This document shows, one piece after another, positions 20,220-32,900 of a DNA stretch of 64,000 bases. The position numbers and the translations under genes were made by a program. Source of the stretch: Asterias rubens (lineage: Eukaryota > Echinodermata > Asteroidea > Forcipulatida > Asteriidae); NCBI RefSeq assembly GCF_902459465.1, contig NC_047080.1, positions 9,770,866 through 9,834,865 of the forward strand, given 5' to 3'. Position 1 is the stretch's first letter. Every line of letters begins with the position of its first letter. The notes beneath the pieces are model-generated. The model saw only the letters and a list, made by a program, of their open reading frames with translations, was not told the origin of the DNA and did no database searches.

Positions 20220-20603
20220 CTTAGGTCAGTTCTATCAGAGAGAATCAGTTTAGTTGGCTGACGATGGAACCAGAGTGAACCAGTTTAGTTGGCTAACTAG
20301 AGAGAACCGGAGAGAACCAGTTTAGTTGGCTGACTAGAGAGAACCAGAGAGAACCAGTTTAGTTGGCCTACTAGACAGAACCAGAGAGAACCAGTTTAGT
20401 TGGCTAACAAGAGAGAACCTGTTTTGTTGGCTAACTAGACAGAACCAGAGAGAACCAGTTTAGTTGGCTAACTAGAGAGAACCTGTTTTGTTGGCTAACT
20501 AGACAGAACCAGAGAGAACCAGTTTAGTCGGCTAACTAGACATAACCATGGAGAACCAGTTTAGTCGGCTAACTAGACAGAACCATGGAGAACCAGTTTA
20601 GTT
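20220..20603 (+). repeat. Minisatellite in probable DDX39B 3'UTR
   Basis: About eight degenerate units built on gagaaccagtttagttggct, then aactaga(c/g)agaacc, period roughly 45-50 bp with shorter variants. It starts only about 90 bp after the DDX39B stop codon, so it is probably transcribed in the 3'UTR. Confidence 0.85.
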
Positions 20604-20771
20604 GGGATTTGAAACTTAAATTAGCTTATTATACAACCATGGACTGACCAAGTACCTCAATGCCTCACATGGAAAGAAATCTTGTTTAAAGGGAGAGTAT
20701 ACCTTTGGTAAATACTTAAACAAACAAATAATGATCAGAAAAACTTGGTAAGAAGCACTGCAGCTGTTGAT

Positions 20772-20777
20772 AATAAA
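20772..20777 (+). promoter_or_regulatory. Candidate poly(A) signal for DDX39B
   Basis: AATAAA about 640 bp past the stop codon. It lies inside repeat-like sequence; another AATAAA at 22537-22542 is an equal alternative. Confidence 0.25.
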
Positions 20778-21502
20778 TGTATAGCACTTTGAGAAACAGC
20801 TCCCTTGAAAAGAATCCGGTTTTAGAAAGAGGGATTGAAACAAATTCGTTTTGGGAAAACGTTTCAGAAAAATTTCTCAGATTTTGTTTTCCATTTGCGG
20901 ATTATTCTCCCCGTGTGGACATAACCAGATTTTGGGGGATATCCCCCTCAAAACGCTACCACCAGTTTTATTGTACATATCTCCATTTACATATGATTAA
21001 AACAATCACACATTTTCAAAAACCCAAAGTATACTTTACCTTCAATCGTATATCCAATGGCTTTCTATACATTATAAATATGACTATTGTACTCATTTCT
21101 ACATTTAACATTCATTGTCGTAAAGATTCACGCAGAAGATATTTTTAAAGAAACATAAAATTGTAAGAGAGAACAAAGCAATCCTAATGACAATTTATGT
21201 CTTTGCTTTATAGTTTGTACGAGGACCATACATTTTCAACAAGAAAAAAAATCCCACTAATTTGTTGATCGGTTGCAGAGCTGCTGAATTTACCAGATTC
21301 TGCAGAAAGTTTCCTGGGGAAATTTGTTTTTTTCCGTGTACTAACGGAAACTTGTTCACTATCATGTTAAATGTAATTCTAAATATCTCCATGATTGTTG
21401 TACAATATCTCCCTGGTTGCAAGATGTTAATGTTGGCAGTTCGTTTGGGCAATGGTGGGTTATTACTTACAAATACGACAAAACCCGTTCATTTATAAGC
21501 TG

Positions 21503-21680
21503 GCCCAATTTCATAGAGCTGCTTAAGCAGGGAAGGATGCTTAACAATATCTGCTAAGCAAAACAAGTAGGATACCAGTTGCATGTTGTACTTGTGACAT
21601 GGTAGTTCAGCTGGTAACCTTATTCTGGCAAGCATTATGAACTTATGTTATGCTTGGGCAGCTTCATGAAATTGGGCCCT
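21503..21680. mobile_element. MITE, GGCCCAATTTCATAGAGCTG family
   Basis: Left ggcccaatttcatagagctg, then cttaagcag, pairs with right gcttgggcagcttcatgaaa, then ttgggccct. Other members: 26090-26465, 42270-42555, 44815-45050, 47260-47540, plus the related 38650-38935 and 56385-56625. Confidence 0.75.
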
Positions 21681-22171
21681 GATCTGCGTTGTTTTCAGGA
21701 CTTGACAAGCCATTATACTCGGAAGCCTGCAAATGATGAAATTGTTGAAAACAAATTTAATAAAAACACCTTAAAATCCCCCAATTATTGTTTATAAATC
21801 AAAATTGTGTTTTGTATTACCTAACAAACATTACCGAACAAACAAAAAATGAATGCGACGTTTCGATTGCTGGTGAAGTTTTTAATTAATTCCAACTTTA
21901 CTTAAGGTCTGTAAAAGAAAGTGTAAATATTGTTTTAACTAGACAGTTGTCTCCTTTAAAAAAACAAAATGTAAAATGAACTGTATAAACAGAGGTGGTT
22001 TACAAGTCCTGTAGTCTTGGCATGCCCTTCTTTTCTAGTTTTTTTTTCTACTTTTTCCAACTACATAATTTATTTCTATTGAACTTGCTAGACAGTTTTG
22101 CACACGTTATTGTGTTGATTGCGTGACAATTATTTACTTAAAATTATTTGAAATGATTCTTGGTCTGGACC

Positions 22172-22409
22172 TAGACTTGTAGACAAGTCGTTAAGGGTCT
22201 GCCGCGGTGAGATATTCAAGTTGTGGCGGTGCTCTCGCGCGATCTTCTGTTTGCCAACTTCTACTCCCCATTAACGGGACTGTAGTCGTGAGAGCAGTAG
22301 TCTCAATTGCTCAGCAGTCTCGCGAGAATACAGTGGGAATCGGGAGATTCAGAATAGAGTTGGAACGCTATCACCGCGACAGACGATTAACGACTTGTCC
22401 ACAAGTCTA
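22172..22409. mobile_element. Foldback element with 9-bp TSD (Mutator-like MITE)
   Basis: Ends TAGACTTGTAGACAAGTCGT and the complement of ACGACTTGTCCACAAGTCTA. Flanked by exact 9-mers GTCTGGACC at 22163-22171 and 22410-22418. The interior (gttgtggcggtgctctcgcg) matches 54725-54964, a better-preserved relative. Confidence 0.9.
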
Positions 22410-23422
22410 GTCTGGACCATGGTGGTACACATAATATAACTTTTTTTGTAGCTTCTCATTTTGATAGGTAACCGTGCAGTTATTGTCTTATACATGTTCA
22501 TTTAGTGAGTTTTTCTTTACGCAGTTTTCAAATAGTAATAAAGACGTCTGTTTTTTTATCTCTTGATGTAATATTTGAGTTTCTGTCTCAATTTTTTGTG
22601 GGAGTTGGGTTAGCAAAGTTGTATTCTTATAATTTATTTAGCTAAATTGCAGGGACGTTATTTAGGATAGAGCCTGGTGCGAAGTAGCTTGACGTGAATT
22701 TGACGTCACAACCCTCATTTCGCAGCGATATTCGCAAGTGAGTTGCCCAGAGTTACCCTGCTACAAATTATTCGTTGCGAATTTGTGACGTTGACAACAT
22801 TCTATCGCTATTGCATTCGCGGGCCCCGGACCCCACGCCGTAAGGGCTTTGCGCTCGCAGGCTTTGCCATCGCAATTTCGTCTCTTTTTTTTTACCAAAT
22901 ACTTTTCCTTCTTTTTTCTGAAACTCCATTCTCATGCCTGATTCGCAGCAAGTATGAACCAGGCTTTAGTTTATTGCTCCATTGTAATGTTTTCAGCAGC
23001 CAGAGCTTTATGCCAAAAATTTTGTTGGAGAAAAATGCAAGCCGTAAATGCGAAACTAAAACCCTAAATCAGATAGCCAGTGTAGTTTGTTAAAAAGGGT
23101 TACACAAACTATTCATATATGTTGAACATTTTGTCAGAAACAATTCAACAAATCATTTAGATCATGAATCTCTACAGAAAAATGTTGAATTTGTCCCAAT
23201 AATTGATTGTTTTGTGTCATATTCGGCCATGCCAACTACCAGCGCAATTTGTATATCATCCACAAGAATGGAATATAATTGAAAATTCCATTTTTGTTGT
23301 TAAACAAATTGTTTGTGAGTCATGACTCCTTATGTAACATCCGACACCGCCCCCATTTAGGCCACATACAAAATAAAGTTGTTAATCGTCCTTTTTATGA
23401 ATGGGCCGGGGGTAGGGAGTGT

Positions 23423-23423
<1 letters not shown>

Positions 23424-23463
<40 letters not shown>
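23424..23463 (+). repeat. Poly(T) run, about 40 bp
   Basis: An uninterrupted T homopolymer. No upstream coding or SINE sequence on the minus strand was recognised, so its origin is open. Confidence 0.9.
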
Positions 23464-23467
<4 letters not shown>

Positions 23468-24153
23468 GTTTTGTTGACATGGCCAAATATGGAATAAAAT
23501 ATATAGAAATCATCAAAATCACTATTAAAAAAAGAGGATTTATGTGTTTTTGATGTTTTCTTGTAGATGAATGTTCTGTCAACATTTAAAAAACAAACTA
23601 AAACGCAGTGCATGTATTGTTAGACAGTGTTTAAAATATTTTATGAAATTTTCTTGCTTTGCCGGCATGAATAAAACCATGCAGCAATAAAACCTTGTTT
23701 TAAACATCTTTTCAAACCTATGAATTTTGAAAACAAATATCAGCTGACAATTTTGACCGAAGAGAACTGAAAACCGGTTGATTTGAACAGTCGGGCGTGG
23801 ACGATTAACAATATTATTGTTATGTGTGGCCAGGGAACTTTTGACCTCGGTTTGTTGCTTGACATTGGCATACGTGTGTGTGATGCTGATGGATGTGATG
23901 TGTATGTGGCGCGTACCTTTATCATAATGCAGTGGGACAGCTCGAGTGTAGTGGATAACACAAAACATCCGTCCACGGTCCAGCTGCTGCATCAAAATAC
24001 CGAATTTTGTTCAGTTGTTTCCGACGGGATCTGGGACTATATAGTGCCTCCGGAATTAGGTAAGCATAAAAATAGCCGCTTTCGTGGCCAAGCGGTAAAG
24101 TATTTTCGAAAAAATAAGTACAGCGCCAGCCATTGACTCTGTGAATGTAAACT

Positions 24154-24180
24154 CATGGAGGAATCGAATATTCCTCCATG
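24154..24180. repeat. Perfect short palindrome
   Basis: catggaggaat, a short loop, then attcctccatg. A 10-11 bp stem in intergenic DNA, near a degenerate tRNA-like ccaagcggtaaag. Confidence 0.7.
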
Positions 24181-25000
24181 GTAAACTAAAGGAGAATGGC
24201 GAGAAAGAATCTACACTGCACTGGGTCGATTTCACCACAAAGAGTTAGGACTAGTCCTAAGAGATATCAAAAACATACAGCTAGTCCTAAGTTAGGACTA
24301 GAATAGCAAGAATTAAAGAATTAATGAAAATAATCTCTTCGTGGGTTATGACTTTATTTAGACACAAAATGGTAAAAAAGTGCGGCAAAACCGTTGAACT
24401 AAATGGGTATTTTAACTTGCTACCCTGTGAACGGCTCATTAAAGATAATGCCATGAAAACTATTTTGATGGTTGTTTATAGCCTATATTTCATGAAAATT
24501 TAATTAATAATTAGTTTAATTTCTGTTTACTGTTTGAAAAGGTCTGATAAATCCCATAAAATGCCTCCTAATTTTCATTCATTTCAAGTAGAGACATAGG
24601 AAATATAAAATGCCGTCGATTCCCCCTTTAATTCTAACTTTTTTCAGTAGCCTGAAAACAATACAGTGACGTCACAGCAAGTAGTTTAATTTATGGAGGA
24701 ATAAATGCTCCAGCCCAGTTGTCTAGCTACTCGGGTATTCAGTTACTCTTCTATTTCTAGAACTACAATGAGGTTCGTTTTACGGGGGAGACAATATTCA
24801 AACGAGCCTCTCATAGCTCTTACTACTAGGAGTTACGTTAGACTAGGTCTAGCGAGTCTAGTCCTTGCTCTTTACATGTACAAGTAGTCGTCTGAATGGT
24901 AGCTCGATCATGTCCCGCCAAGGAGACCAAGGAGACTCGAACAACTCAACGTTTAGACAACTCGTTTTAGCATGTATTAACCGTTTATGCTATGATTAAG

Positions 25001-25143
25001 GGAATAAACGAGTAGGCGGGGTCATTGCAGGGTCGTGGCCCTGTGATAAAGGCCCAAGCCGAAGAGGAGGGCCTTTATCACACTGCCACGACCCTGCAAG
25101 GTTTTAATCGGCCGTTTGAGAACGACTACTCTTTTATTCCAAT
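25001..25143. mobile_element. Palindromic foldback element
   Basis: Outer arms ggaataaacgagtag / ctactcttttattcc and inner arms ttgcagggtcgtggc / gccacgaccctgcaa, then tgtgataaaggccc / gggcctttatcaca, meet in a tiny loop. The whole can form a long hairpin. No coding capacity. Confidence 0.8.
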
Positions 25144-26089
25144 TCATAAATTTTCAAAATCTTTTGTAAAAATGTTTTGTTGGCGTCGGTCAGTGTATAT
25201 ATACGCGTGTGTACACACATATTATGGGTTGTAACTAATAGCTATGAATTGCATTCCACTTAATTTAAATTGGCGTACATGAGCTTGCGCGCCCAACATA
25301 CGAAGCCAGACGGTCTTAAACAGCTTCAGCTGTGTCTTTATCAACCGTTTAAACACCCCCACGTGACGCGCTCTCCACCAATAGGAGTAGAGAAAGTGTC
25401 TGGGGTATTTATACGAATGGTATAATATCATAACTGGGATTTTACATGCTAAAATAATATTCGTCTGCCTGAGACGACAATTATTGTGTGACTTGTTTTA
25501 CTAATTTCTCAAAAACTACAGAACCTCAGTTAGTAATATTTAAAGGGACGCTTTCCACTATCGTTATATTCAAACCCTGTTAGTTTAATGTAAATCTGTG
25601 GACATTTTGAAAAAGTACCCCATTAAAAACAAAAAATAAAAAAAACAAGTCTGCCTAAAAGTTAATAGTTTCAACAAAAAACACAAGAGGACTGGGTCTT
25701 TTCTAATAAAGAGATTGGAATTTGGACCTGCTTTTCACCAGTGTAAACTTTAAGCCCTGGCCTGATCTAATGTACATTGACATGTGTGTAAATATCTTTT
25801 CAATCCGGTAACATGCCCACGCCTCCGGTAAATATGCCTCCGGTAAATGTCCACACGCCTGCACCATTAATATCCCGTTAGTGGAGTTTGTGTGCAGTAC
25901 CGAACGAAACAGATGGATGGATTTAAACAATGAAACACAGAACTGGTTCATTCCAGCTGTAGCACCATGTAGGTTATGATGTGCCCGTTAATTTTAGTGT
26001 TAATATGCAGTTCGAATGGGTTAAATAGAATCATACAGTTAAACAGGTGAGTTTCTAATACCCTTTGTATTTATAAAAACACATTTGAA

Positions 26090-26465
26090 ACAGTTTGTAG
26101 AAAGCCTGTTACAAGCACAAAAAAACCTGTTAAGCACAAAGCTGTATTGCTTAGCAGAAGTAGATTACCAGGGAAAATTATTTTTAAAGTTGGCATTGCT
26201 GTGGCTGATGTTGCCCCACAACAGTTTGAAAGAAATTTGTGAAGCAGTATTTTCTGTTTTTATAACAGCTTTTTCATAAAGTTTAAAGCCAGAAAACACT
26301 GCTCAGCAATTTGCTCTGCTAAGCAAAAATAAGTGGGGCACCAGTCACAACAACATAAACATAAACTTAATGTTATTTTGGCTGGGATCTTACTTAGTTC
26401 TGTTAAGTAATACTTCTCTGTGCTTAGCAAGTTTTTGTGCTTACAGGCTATACATTGAGCTCAGG
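26090..26465. mobile_element. Diverged GGCCCAATTTCAT-family copy
   Basis: Shows the family vocabulary: agcacaaagctgtattgctt, gcagaagtagattaccag, tttgctctgctaagcaaaaa, taagtggggcaccagtcaca, agcaagtttttgtgcttaca. Ends are degraded. Confidence 0.5.
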
Positions 26466-26950
26466 GGCCTTCCTCAAGCCTCGGCTTCGGCGCCGGCTTA
26501 GGCTCCAGGCTCCTTGTGTTGATGTTCGAACCACCGGTTGCAATATGCACTGCTCCAAAGTGCAGGTTAAAGGTTAAGCTGCGTTCTCACTGCGTACTTG
26601 GCGTGCGGAGCCGTAGCCTGAGCTGGAGCTCAAGCCAAGGTTTGAAAAAAGCCCCTTTCACTCGAGAGAAATAGCAAGGGTCTCTTGCTAAATTGTAGCA
26701 TGGTTGTAAAGTTTAACAAAATGCAATTGTAATTGTTTCTAACTGTCCAAGTTCTCTTGCAAAGTATTTTCAAACATTGTATACATTTTACATCCATGCT
26801 AAAATGAAACAAGGGACCCTAGTTACATTTCTGTCATTTGAATAGCACTAAAGGCCCCGGGCATCGGGGTGACAACGCTGACGTAACTGACTACAGTTAA
26901 TTGTATGGTAATTCAGTCACAGGGAGTTTGCTTAAGATCAGAACATCATC

Positions 26951-29900
26951 ATGTGGCGGGCTTTAGCAAGAGGTGCTTTTCAAGCGAAGCAGAGATCTCA
27001 AAGGGCTCTCAGTACGTCATCTCGCTGCAGCAGCCAACAAGCAGGGAGCGGTGTGCCCTATGACACCCTTCAGAGCTCGGATAAATCTCATCCTAGTTCC
27101 GTACCGGAATCGGCAGATGTTGTCGTCATTGGTGGAGGGTCAATCGGCTGTAGTACGTTGTACCATTTGGCTAAGATGGGAGTGACCAATGCTGTGCTAG
27201 TGGAGCGGGACCAATTGACGTCTGGCACCACATGGCATACTGGAGGTGAGAAATTAAAATTGAGTCTGTAAGACCATCAGCCGAATTCACAAAACGCTTG
27301 CCGATTTCACAAAACGCTTGGATAAATCCCATCACGAGTTAGGACGAGTAACTCTAATTTAGGATGGGTTCAAAGTGTCTTATCGTCTATGGTAACGGAA
27401 CTTAAAGGCAGTAGACACTATTGGTAATTGTCAAAGACTAGCCTTCACAGTTGGTGTATCTCAACATATGCATAAAACAATAAACCTGTGAAAATTTGAG
27501 CTCAATCGGTCATCGAACTTGCGAGATAATAATGAAAGAAAAAACACCCTTGTCACACGAAGTTGTGTGCGTTTAAATGGTTGATTTCGAGACCTCAAGT
27601 TTTAAATCTGAGGTCTCGAAATCAATTTCGTGGAAAATTACTTCTTTCTCGAAAACTATGTCACTTCAGAGGGAGCCGTTTCTCACAATGTTTTATACCA
27701 TCAACCTCTCCCCATTACTCGTTACCAAGTAAGGTTTTGTGCTAATAATTATTTTGAGTAATTACCAATAGTGTCCACTGCCTTTAACTCGTCCTAAGTC
27801 CTACGATTTATTCCTAAATTAGGAAGAGTTTGGTGAAATCAGTGGCAGGGCTCAAATTGTTGGGAAAATCCACAAGAGCGAAGGACTTCATTGACAAGAC
27901 CAGAATCAAAATGAAAAGACTCTAGAATCAAAATGAGAACTTAAAGGGAAAGTACACGTTTGGTAATTACTCAAAACAAATATTAACTTAAAAACTGACT
28001 TAGAAACGAGCATTGGAGAGCTGTTGATAGTATAAAACATTGTGGGAAACGACTCCCTCTGAAGTAACCTAGTTTTTGAGAAAGAAGTAATTTCTCACTA
28101 AAATAATGAAAGACTTCTAGGTAGAAGCCTTTTATTCTTATTTGAAAGCTCACAAATTTGTCCCAACACTGGTGTTTTTTCTTTCGACATTTTCTCGCAC
28201 CTTAGTTGACCAAATGAGCCCAAATTTTCAGAGGCTTGTTTTTTTTTATGCTTATGATGGGATACACCAAGTGAGAAGACTGGTCTTTGACAATTACCAA
28301 ACGTGTACCTTCCCTTTAACGCACTTCATAAACGTTGCTCTACCATGACCCCAATTTGACCGTGTCTTTATCATCATGTTGTTCCCCCCCCCCCTTAAAT
28401 TCTAGGTCTCGTTTGGAACTTAAGGCCCTCAGATATTGAGGTACGACTCCTGAAATACATGGCTCACCTCGTGCGTAGTGTCCTGGAACCGGAGACTGGC
28501 ATTGTTCCTGGGTGGATTGAAAACGGAGGACTGTTTATCGCTAATAATAAGGAACGCTTGGATGAGTACAAGAGGCTTTCTACGGTGAGGATTGCTCACA
28601 AATATTTTATAATTTGTTTTGTTTTTGTGTGGGTTTTGTTCACCATTTGTCTGCTCAGAACTATAAGGTCCTTAGTGCAGTTTGTAAGAATTTTATGAAA
28701 CTGCTTTTGCGTGTTTTGGAGCTCCTGATAAACCTTGTTTTAAAGGAACACATTGCCTTGGATCGGACAAGTTGGTCTTTTAAAAAGCATTTGAGGCTGT
28801 TTGTTATAAAATGCATATTGATTAGAAAAAGATTTTAAAAGTAGAATATAATGATCCACACAAATATCACTCGAAATTGCGTGGTTTTCTTTTTACCTCG
28901 TCGACTAACTACGGTCGGCCATTTATGGGAGTCAAATTTTTGACTCCCCTAAATGGCCGACCGTGTGAGTTCGCAAAGTAAAAGGAAAACCACGCAATTT
29001 CAAGGCAAATTTGTGTGAATCATTGTATTCTACTTTTAAAATATCTTTCTATTCATATGCATTTTATAACAAATGCTTTTCAAAGACCAACTCGACCGAT
29101 CCAAGGCAACATGTTCCTTTAACCAGTTTTTCTCTCTTTTATTTAGCTTTCATTCATGATTTGTAGGATTCTGACTGGCCTAATGCTTTATCCTTCTACA
29201 GCTTGGCAAGGTGTATGGTATTGAATCACATGTTCTGTCGCCAGAAGAGACCAAGAAGTTGTACCCTCTCCTGAACACAGAAGATATTTACGGCACACTT
29301 TACTCCCCTTCAGACGGGAGCATTGACCCAGCTGGCTTCTGTACGGCACTCACAAGAGGAGCCACCAAAAGAGGAGCGAAGGTAAACAGGTGTTGCATTG
29401 TTGGGAGGGGAACCTACAATACCATTAGGCAAAAAAAAAAAAAAATCAGTTGATCGTCTGGATTTTTCAAAAAAGAGGAGGATGAGGGCCTTTTTATTTA
29501 TTATTACTATTATTTTTTCCAAGATGGTCGCTTAGTATTTCAAATTAAACAGGCCACAAACTCTTCAGTTTGAAACACCGCAGACTTATTTTAAATCTAT
29601 TTGCATGCAGGACCCGTGTCAACAGGGTCGGATTGTTACAGTAAAAAGATGTGCTGGTATCTGGTAGGCATTCACTAATATTGTTTTACGAAACAGACGG
29701 TTAGACGTGTTCCAGAGCATAACGTGCTTGAAAGGATGGACTTTTTTTTTACAAAAATCGAAAAATAAAAAATGGTTTAAAAAGGATTTGGGTGGGGACG
29801 ATCAACTGGTATTTCTTTTTATTTGGCCTTATAGGGATTGTAGTTAAAAAGTAATTTCTGGTGATACTGAAAATTTGTCTTGCGATGAATTTTATTTCTT

Positions 29901-32900
29901 TGTGAAATCGGCCCCTGGTATTTGTATCCAGAATCAAAACGAGAAAAAAAGCTACCTGACTGAGTCCTGATCACATGCTTTTCACTGACTTTATAATAAG
30001 TTAAATTATCTTCAAGCTTGTTCAAATATTTATCTTCAAGCTTGTTCGAATATCTAATTCTGATTGGTCGATCCATCCATAGCAACAAGAAGTGTGACAC
30101 AAACCTATACTGCACGGCCCATATCACTTCCTGCGTGCCCAAAGAGAAGTTATTGTAAATTCAAAAGTGGTGCATTTGCGTCCAATGCTTTAAGATAAAG
30201 TTGTTATCCGATTCGTTTTTCTTTCTCAGATTTTATACAATTCATATTAAAGGGCCATTTTTGTGTAGCATAACCTCTTACACAGAATTCAATGCTTTAA
30301 GATAAAGTTGCTATCCGATTCGTTTTTCTTTCTCAGAGTTTATACAATTCATATCCAAGGGCATCTAACCTCTTACACAGAATTCAATGCTTTAAGATAA
30401 AGTTGCTATCTGATTCGTTTTTCTTTCTCAGATTTTATACAATTCATATTCAAGGGCCATTTTTGTGTGGCATCTAACCTCTTACACAGAATTAACTATT
30501 TATGCATATTTACAAGAACCAGACTAATTACTGTACCATAATTGGGAATTCAAGGGGCTAATATTAAACGTTTGTTGTTACTGTAGGTGGTAACCAACTG
30601 CCCAGTCACTGGTATCGTTGTGGGTGAGGATGACTTTGGTGTTAAACGAGTCAAAGGGGTTGAGACAGTATCGGGAACCATCAAGACACAAGTGGTAGTC
30701 AACGCAGCAGGTAGGCTGTCTAAAAGTCTTGTTATCGGGTACACCAATTGGTTCACTAAGGCTGGAAGCATAGGTCTCTGGGTTAAACTGGGTTGCTAAC
30801 ATCAGTATCTGGCTATGCTGATTGGGTTAATTTGGGTTGCGTACATGGGTATCTGGGTACACTGGTTGGTTCTTTTGGGCTTAAAACATCCTGGGTTAAA
30901 CTACTGGGTTGCTGACATTGTATTTGGCTAACGGGAATCCTAATCATAACAATTAATTTGCCGGCTTATAACTTAAAGGTCGTTAGTGGAGTTTGTATGG
31001 CTTTCAAGATTGGTCTCCAAAGTAATTGTTTGGTAAAAAGTTATAATCATTTTCTCAAGAAAAAAAATTTGTTTGAGGTGTTTGATTAATTTTTTTTTGC
31101 AAATTTAGGAAAACATTTGAAAACATCAAGAAAAACATTTGGTTGAGGTGTTTGATTAACTTTTTTTTCCCCTTCAAATTTAGGGACAACTTTTATTTAA
31201 CACCTTTTCAATCATTATGAAAGTTGATCAAAATTGCTTTAATGACCTTAAACTTATAGCACTGAGGTAGCAGTTTGATCTTTTTATTTCCATTTATAAT
31301 TAACAGGAGTATGGGCGCCCTACATTGGTAAGATGGCTGGGGTATCAGTGCCGTTGACGGCATTACATCATCATTATGTTGTATCGGAACGCATTGAAGG
31401 AATTCACGGGATGCCTAACGTGAGGGACCATGACGCTTCAGTTTACCTCAAAGTGCAAGGAGATGGGATCGCATTCGGTGGCTACGAAACAAACCCAATA
31501 TTTTGGAAAGATGTGAGTAGTTTTTTCTTTTAGAAATCTAAAAACCACTTACACCGATTACAGCCATCAGAGTTGCACCGAACCAAATTCTGAATGGGGA
31601 AATGTATTCCTGAAACAGTTAGGAGTGACTAGGCGCACTTGAAGTCGAAAGATCGACTGTTCTTTCTGAATGATTCTGGAGCGCCTTGGTTTCTGACGTC
31701 GATCTTGTCATGAGCCGGTGTAAATGTTACGCTTAGTTCGCCTGTCTGAAACCAAAATTTGTTTGGATCAACCTAGAGGCGTTCCTAATATATTTGGTTC
31801 TGCAGGACTCTGGCGCGCTTGTCTGAAACGGCTGTAACTTTCATGCAGTTAATTTTATAAAGAGGTAAACTGATGATGCAGTAAACTATAATTGTCTACC
31901 ATGGTTTAATCAACTTCTGACGTATCATTACCGAGCCGTCTAGTTCACTTTGAACATGATTGTCCAATGGCTTTAAACATGATTGTAGTAAGAGAGAAGA
32001 ATTATGTTTTTTGTTATTCTGTTTTCCTCTGTAATTTTAGGTAAAGAATGACTTTGCCTTCTCACTATTTGAATTGGATTGGGACGTGTTTGGGTTCACC
32101 ATAGATGGTGCTTGTAACCGTTTACCCGTCCTGGAAACTACTGGTATCAAATCCACAGTTTGTGGACCAGGTAAAGCATCCTTATGCTTCTCATTTCTTT
32201 CATTTGGTTGTGAAGCCAATGACTCTCATTAAAGCGAACTTTGTACTAGCCAAGAACCCAATGGAGAGAAGACAAGGAAGGAAGTTTCAGATTGTGGGAA
32301 GACCAAGGTCCAGTGGTTAGACTGCCGGACTTGCAACCACAAGTTTGTGTGGTCAAATCCCCTAAGCTACTGCTGATTTCACAGTGACTAGAATACATAT
32401 TGTCGTCAGGTTACTGAATCACAATTTCTTGATTGGTGCAATTCATAATCATAGATGTTAAACCTATGTTTGTATGAGAGAGATTGACAGTTGTCTGCTG
32501 CGGTTCTATCCCCCTTGCGAGTTCCCTTGATTGCAAGATCATCTCGAAACACAAACAAACAAACAGGCAAACAAACACCCCAACACCGCAACAAACACAC
32601 CAACAAACCCCAGAGAATTATTCCAGGGAAAAAAACACACAGTCGGGTAAGGACTGCAAGTCGATCCACATAGTACTGCCCCCCCCCCCCCATCGACCTT
32701 TGATAGTCAACTGGTCACAAGTCAAATGAATGTTTTGCCAAACTGTTATCTTACCTTGTTATTTTTCGATATACATCTATCAGAATCCTTCACACCGGAC
32801 CACAAGCCATTGATGGGTGAAACTCCAGAAGTGAGAGGTTTCTACTTAAACTGTGCTATGAATAGCTCTGGGTTAATGTTGGGAGGAGGTACAGGGAAAG

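Larger units (their letters stand above)
20129..26950. other. Region between DDX39B and SARDH: 3'UTR and repeats
   Basis: Contains the DDX39B 3' end, a minisatellite, candidate poly(A) signals (AATAAA at 20772 and 22537), two palindromic elements (22172-22409, 25001-25143), a MITE-like pair of ends at about 22674-22972 (gagcctggtgcgaa / gaaccaggct), a taggactagtcctaa repeat cluster near 24245-24300 and GGGCCC-family elements. No supported exon seen. Confidence 0.55.

Noticed and set aside
23579..24136. Overlapping ORFs of 117-138 aa on both strands
   Set aside because: No family resemblance, no splice evidence, unremarkable AT-rich intergenic DNA.
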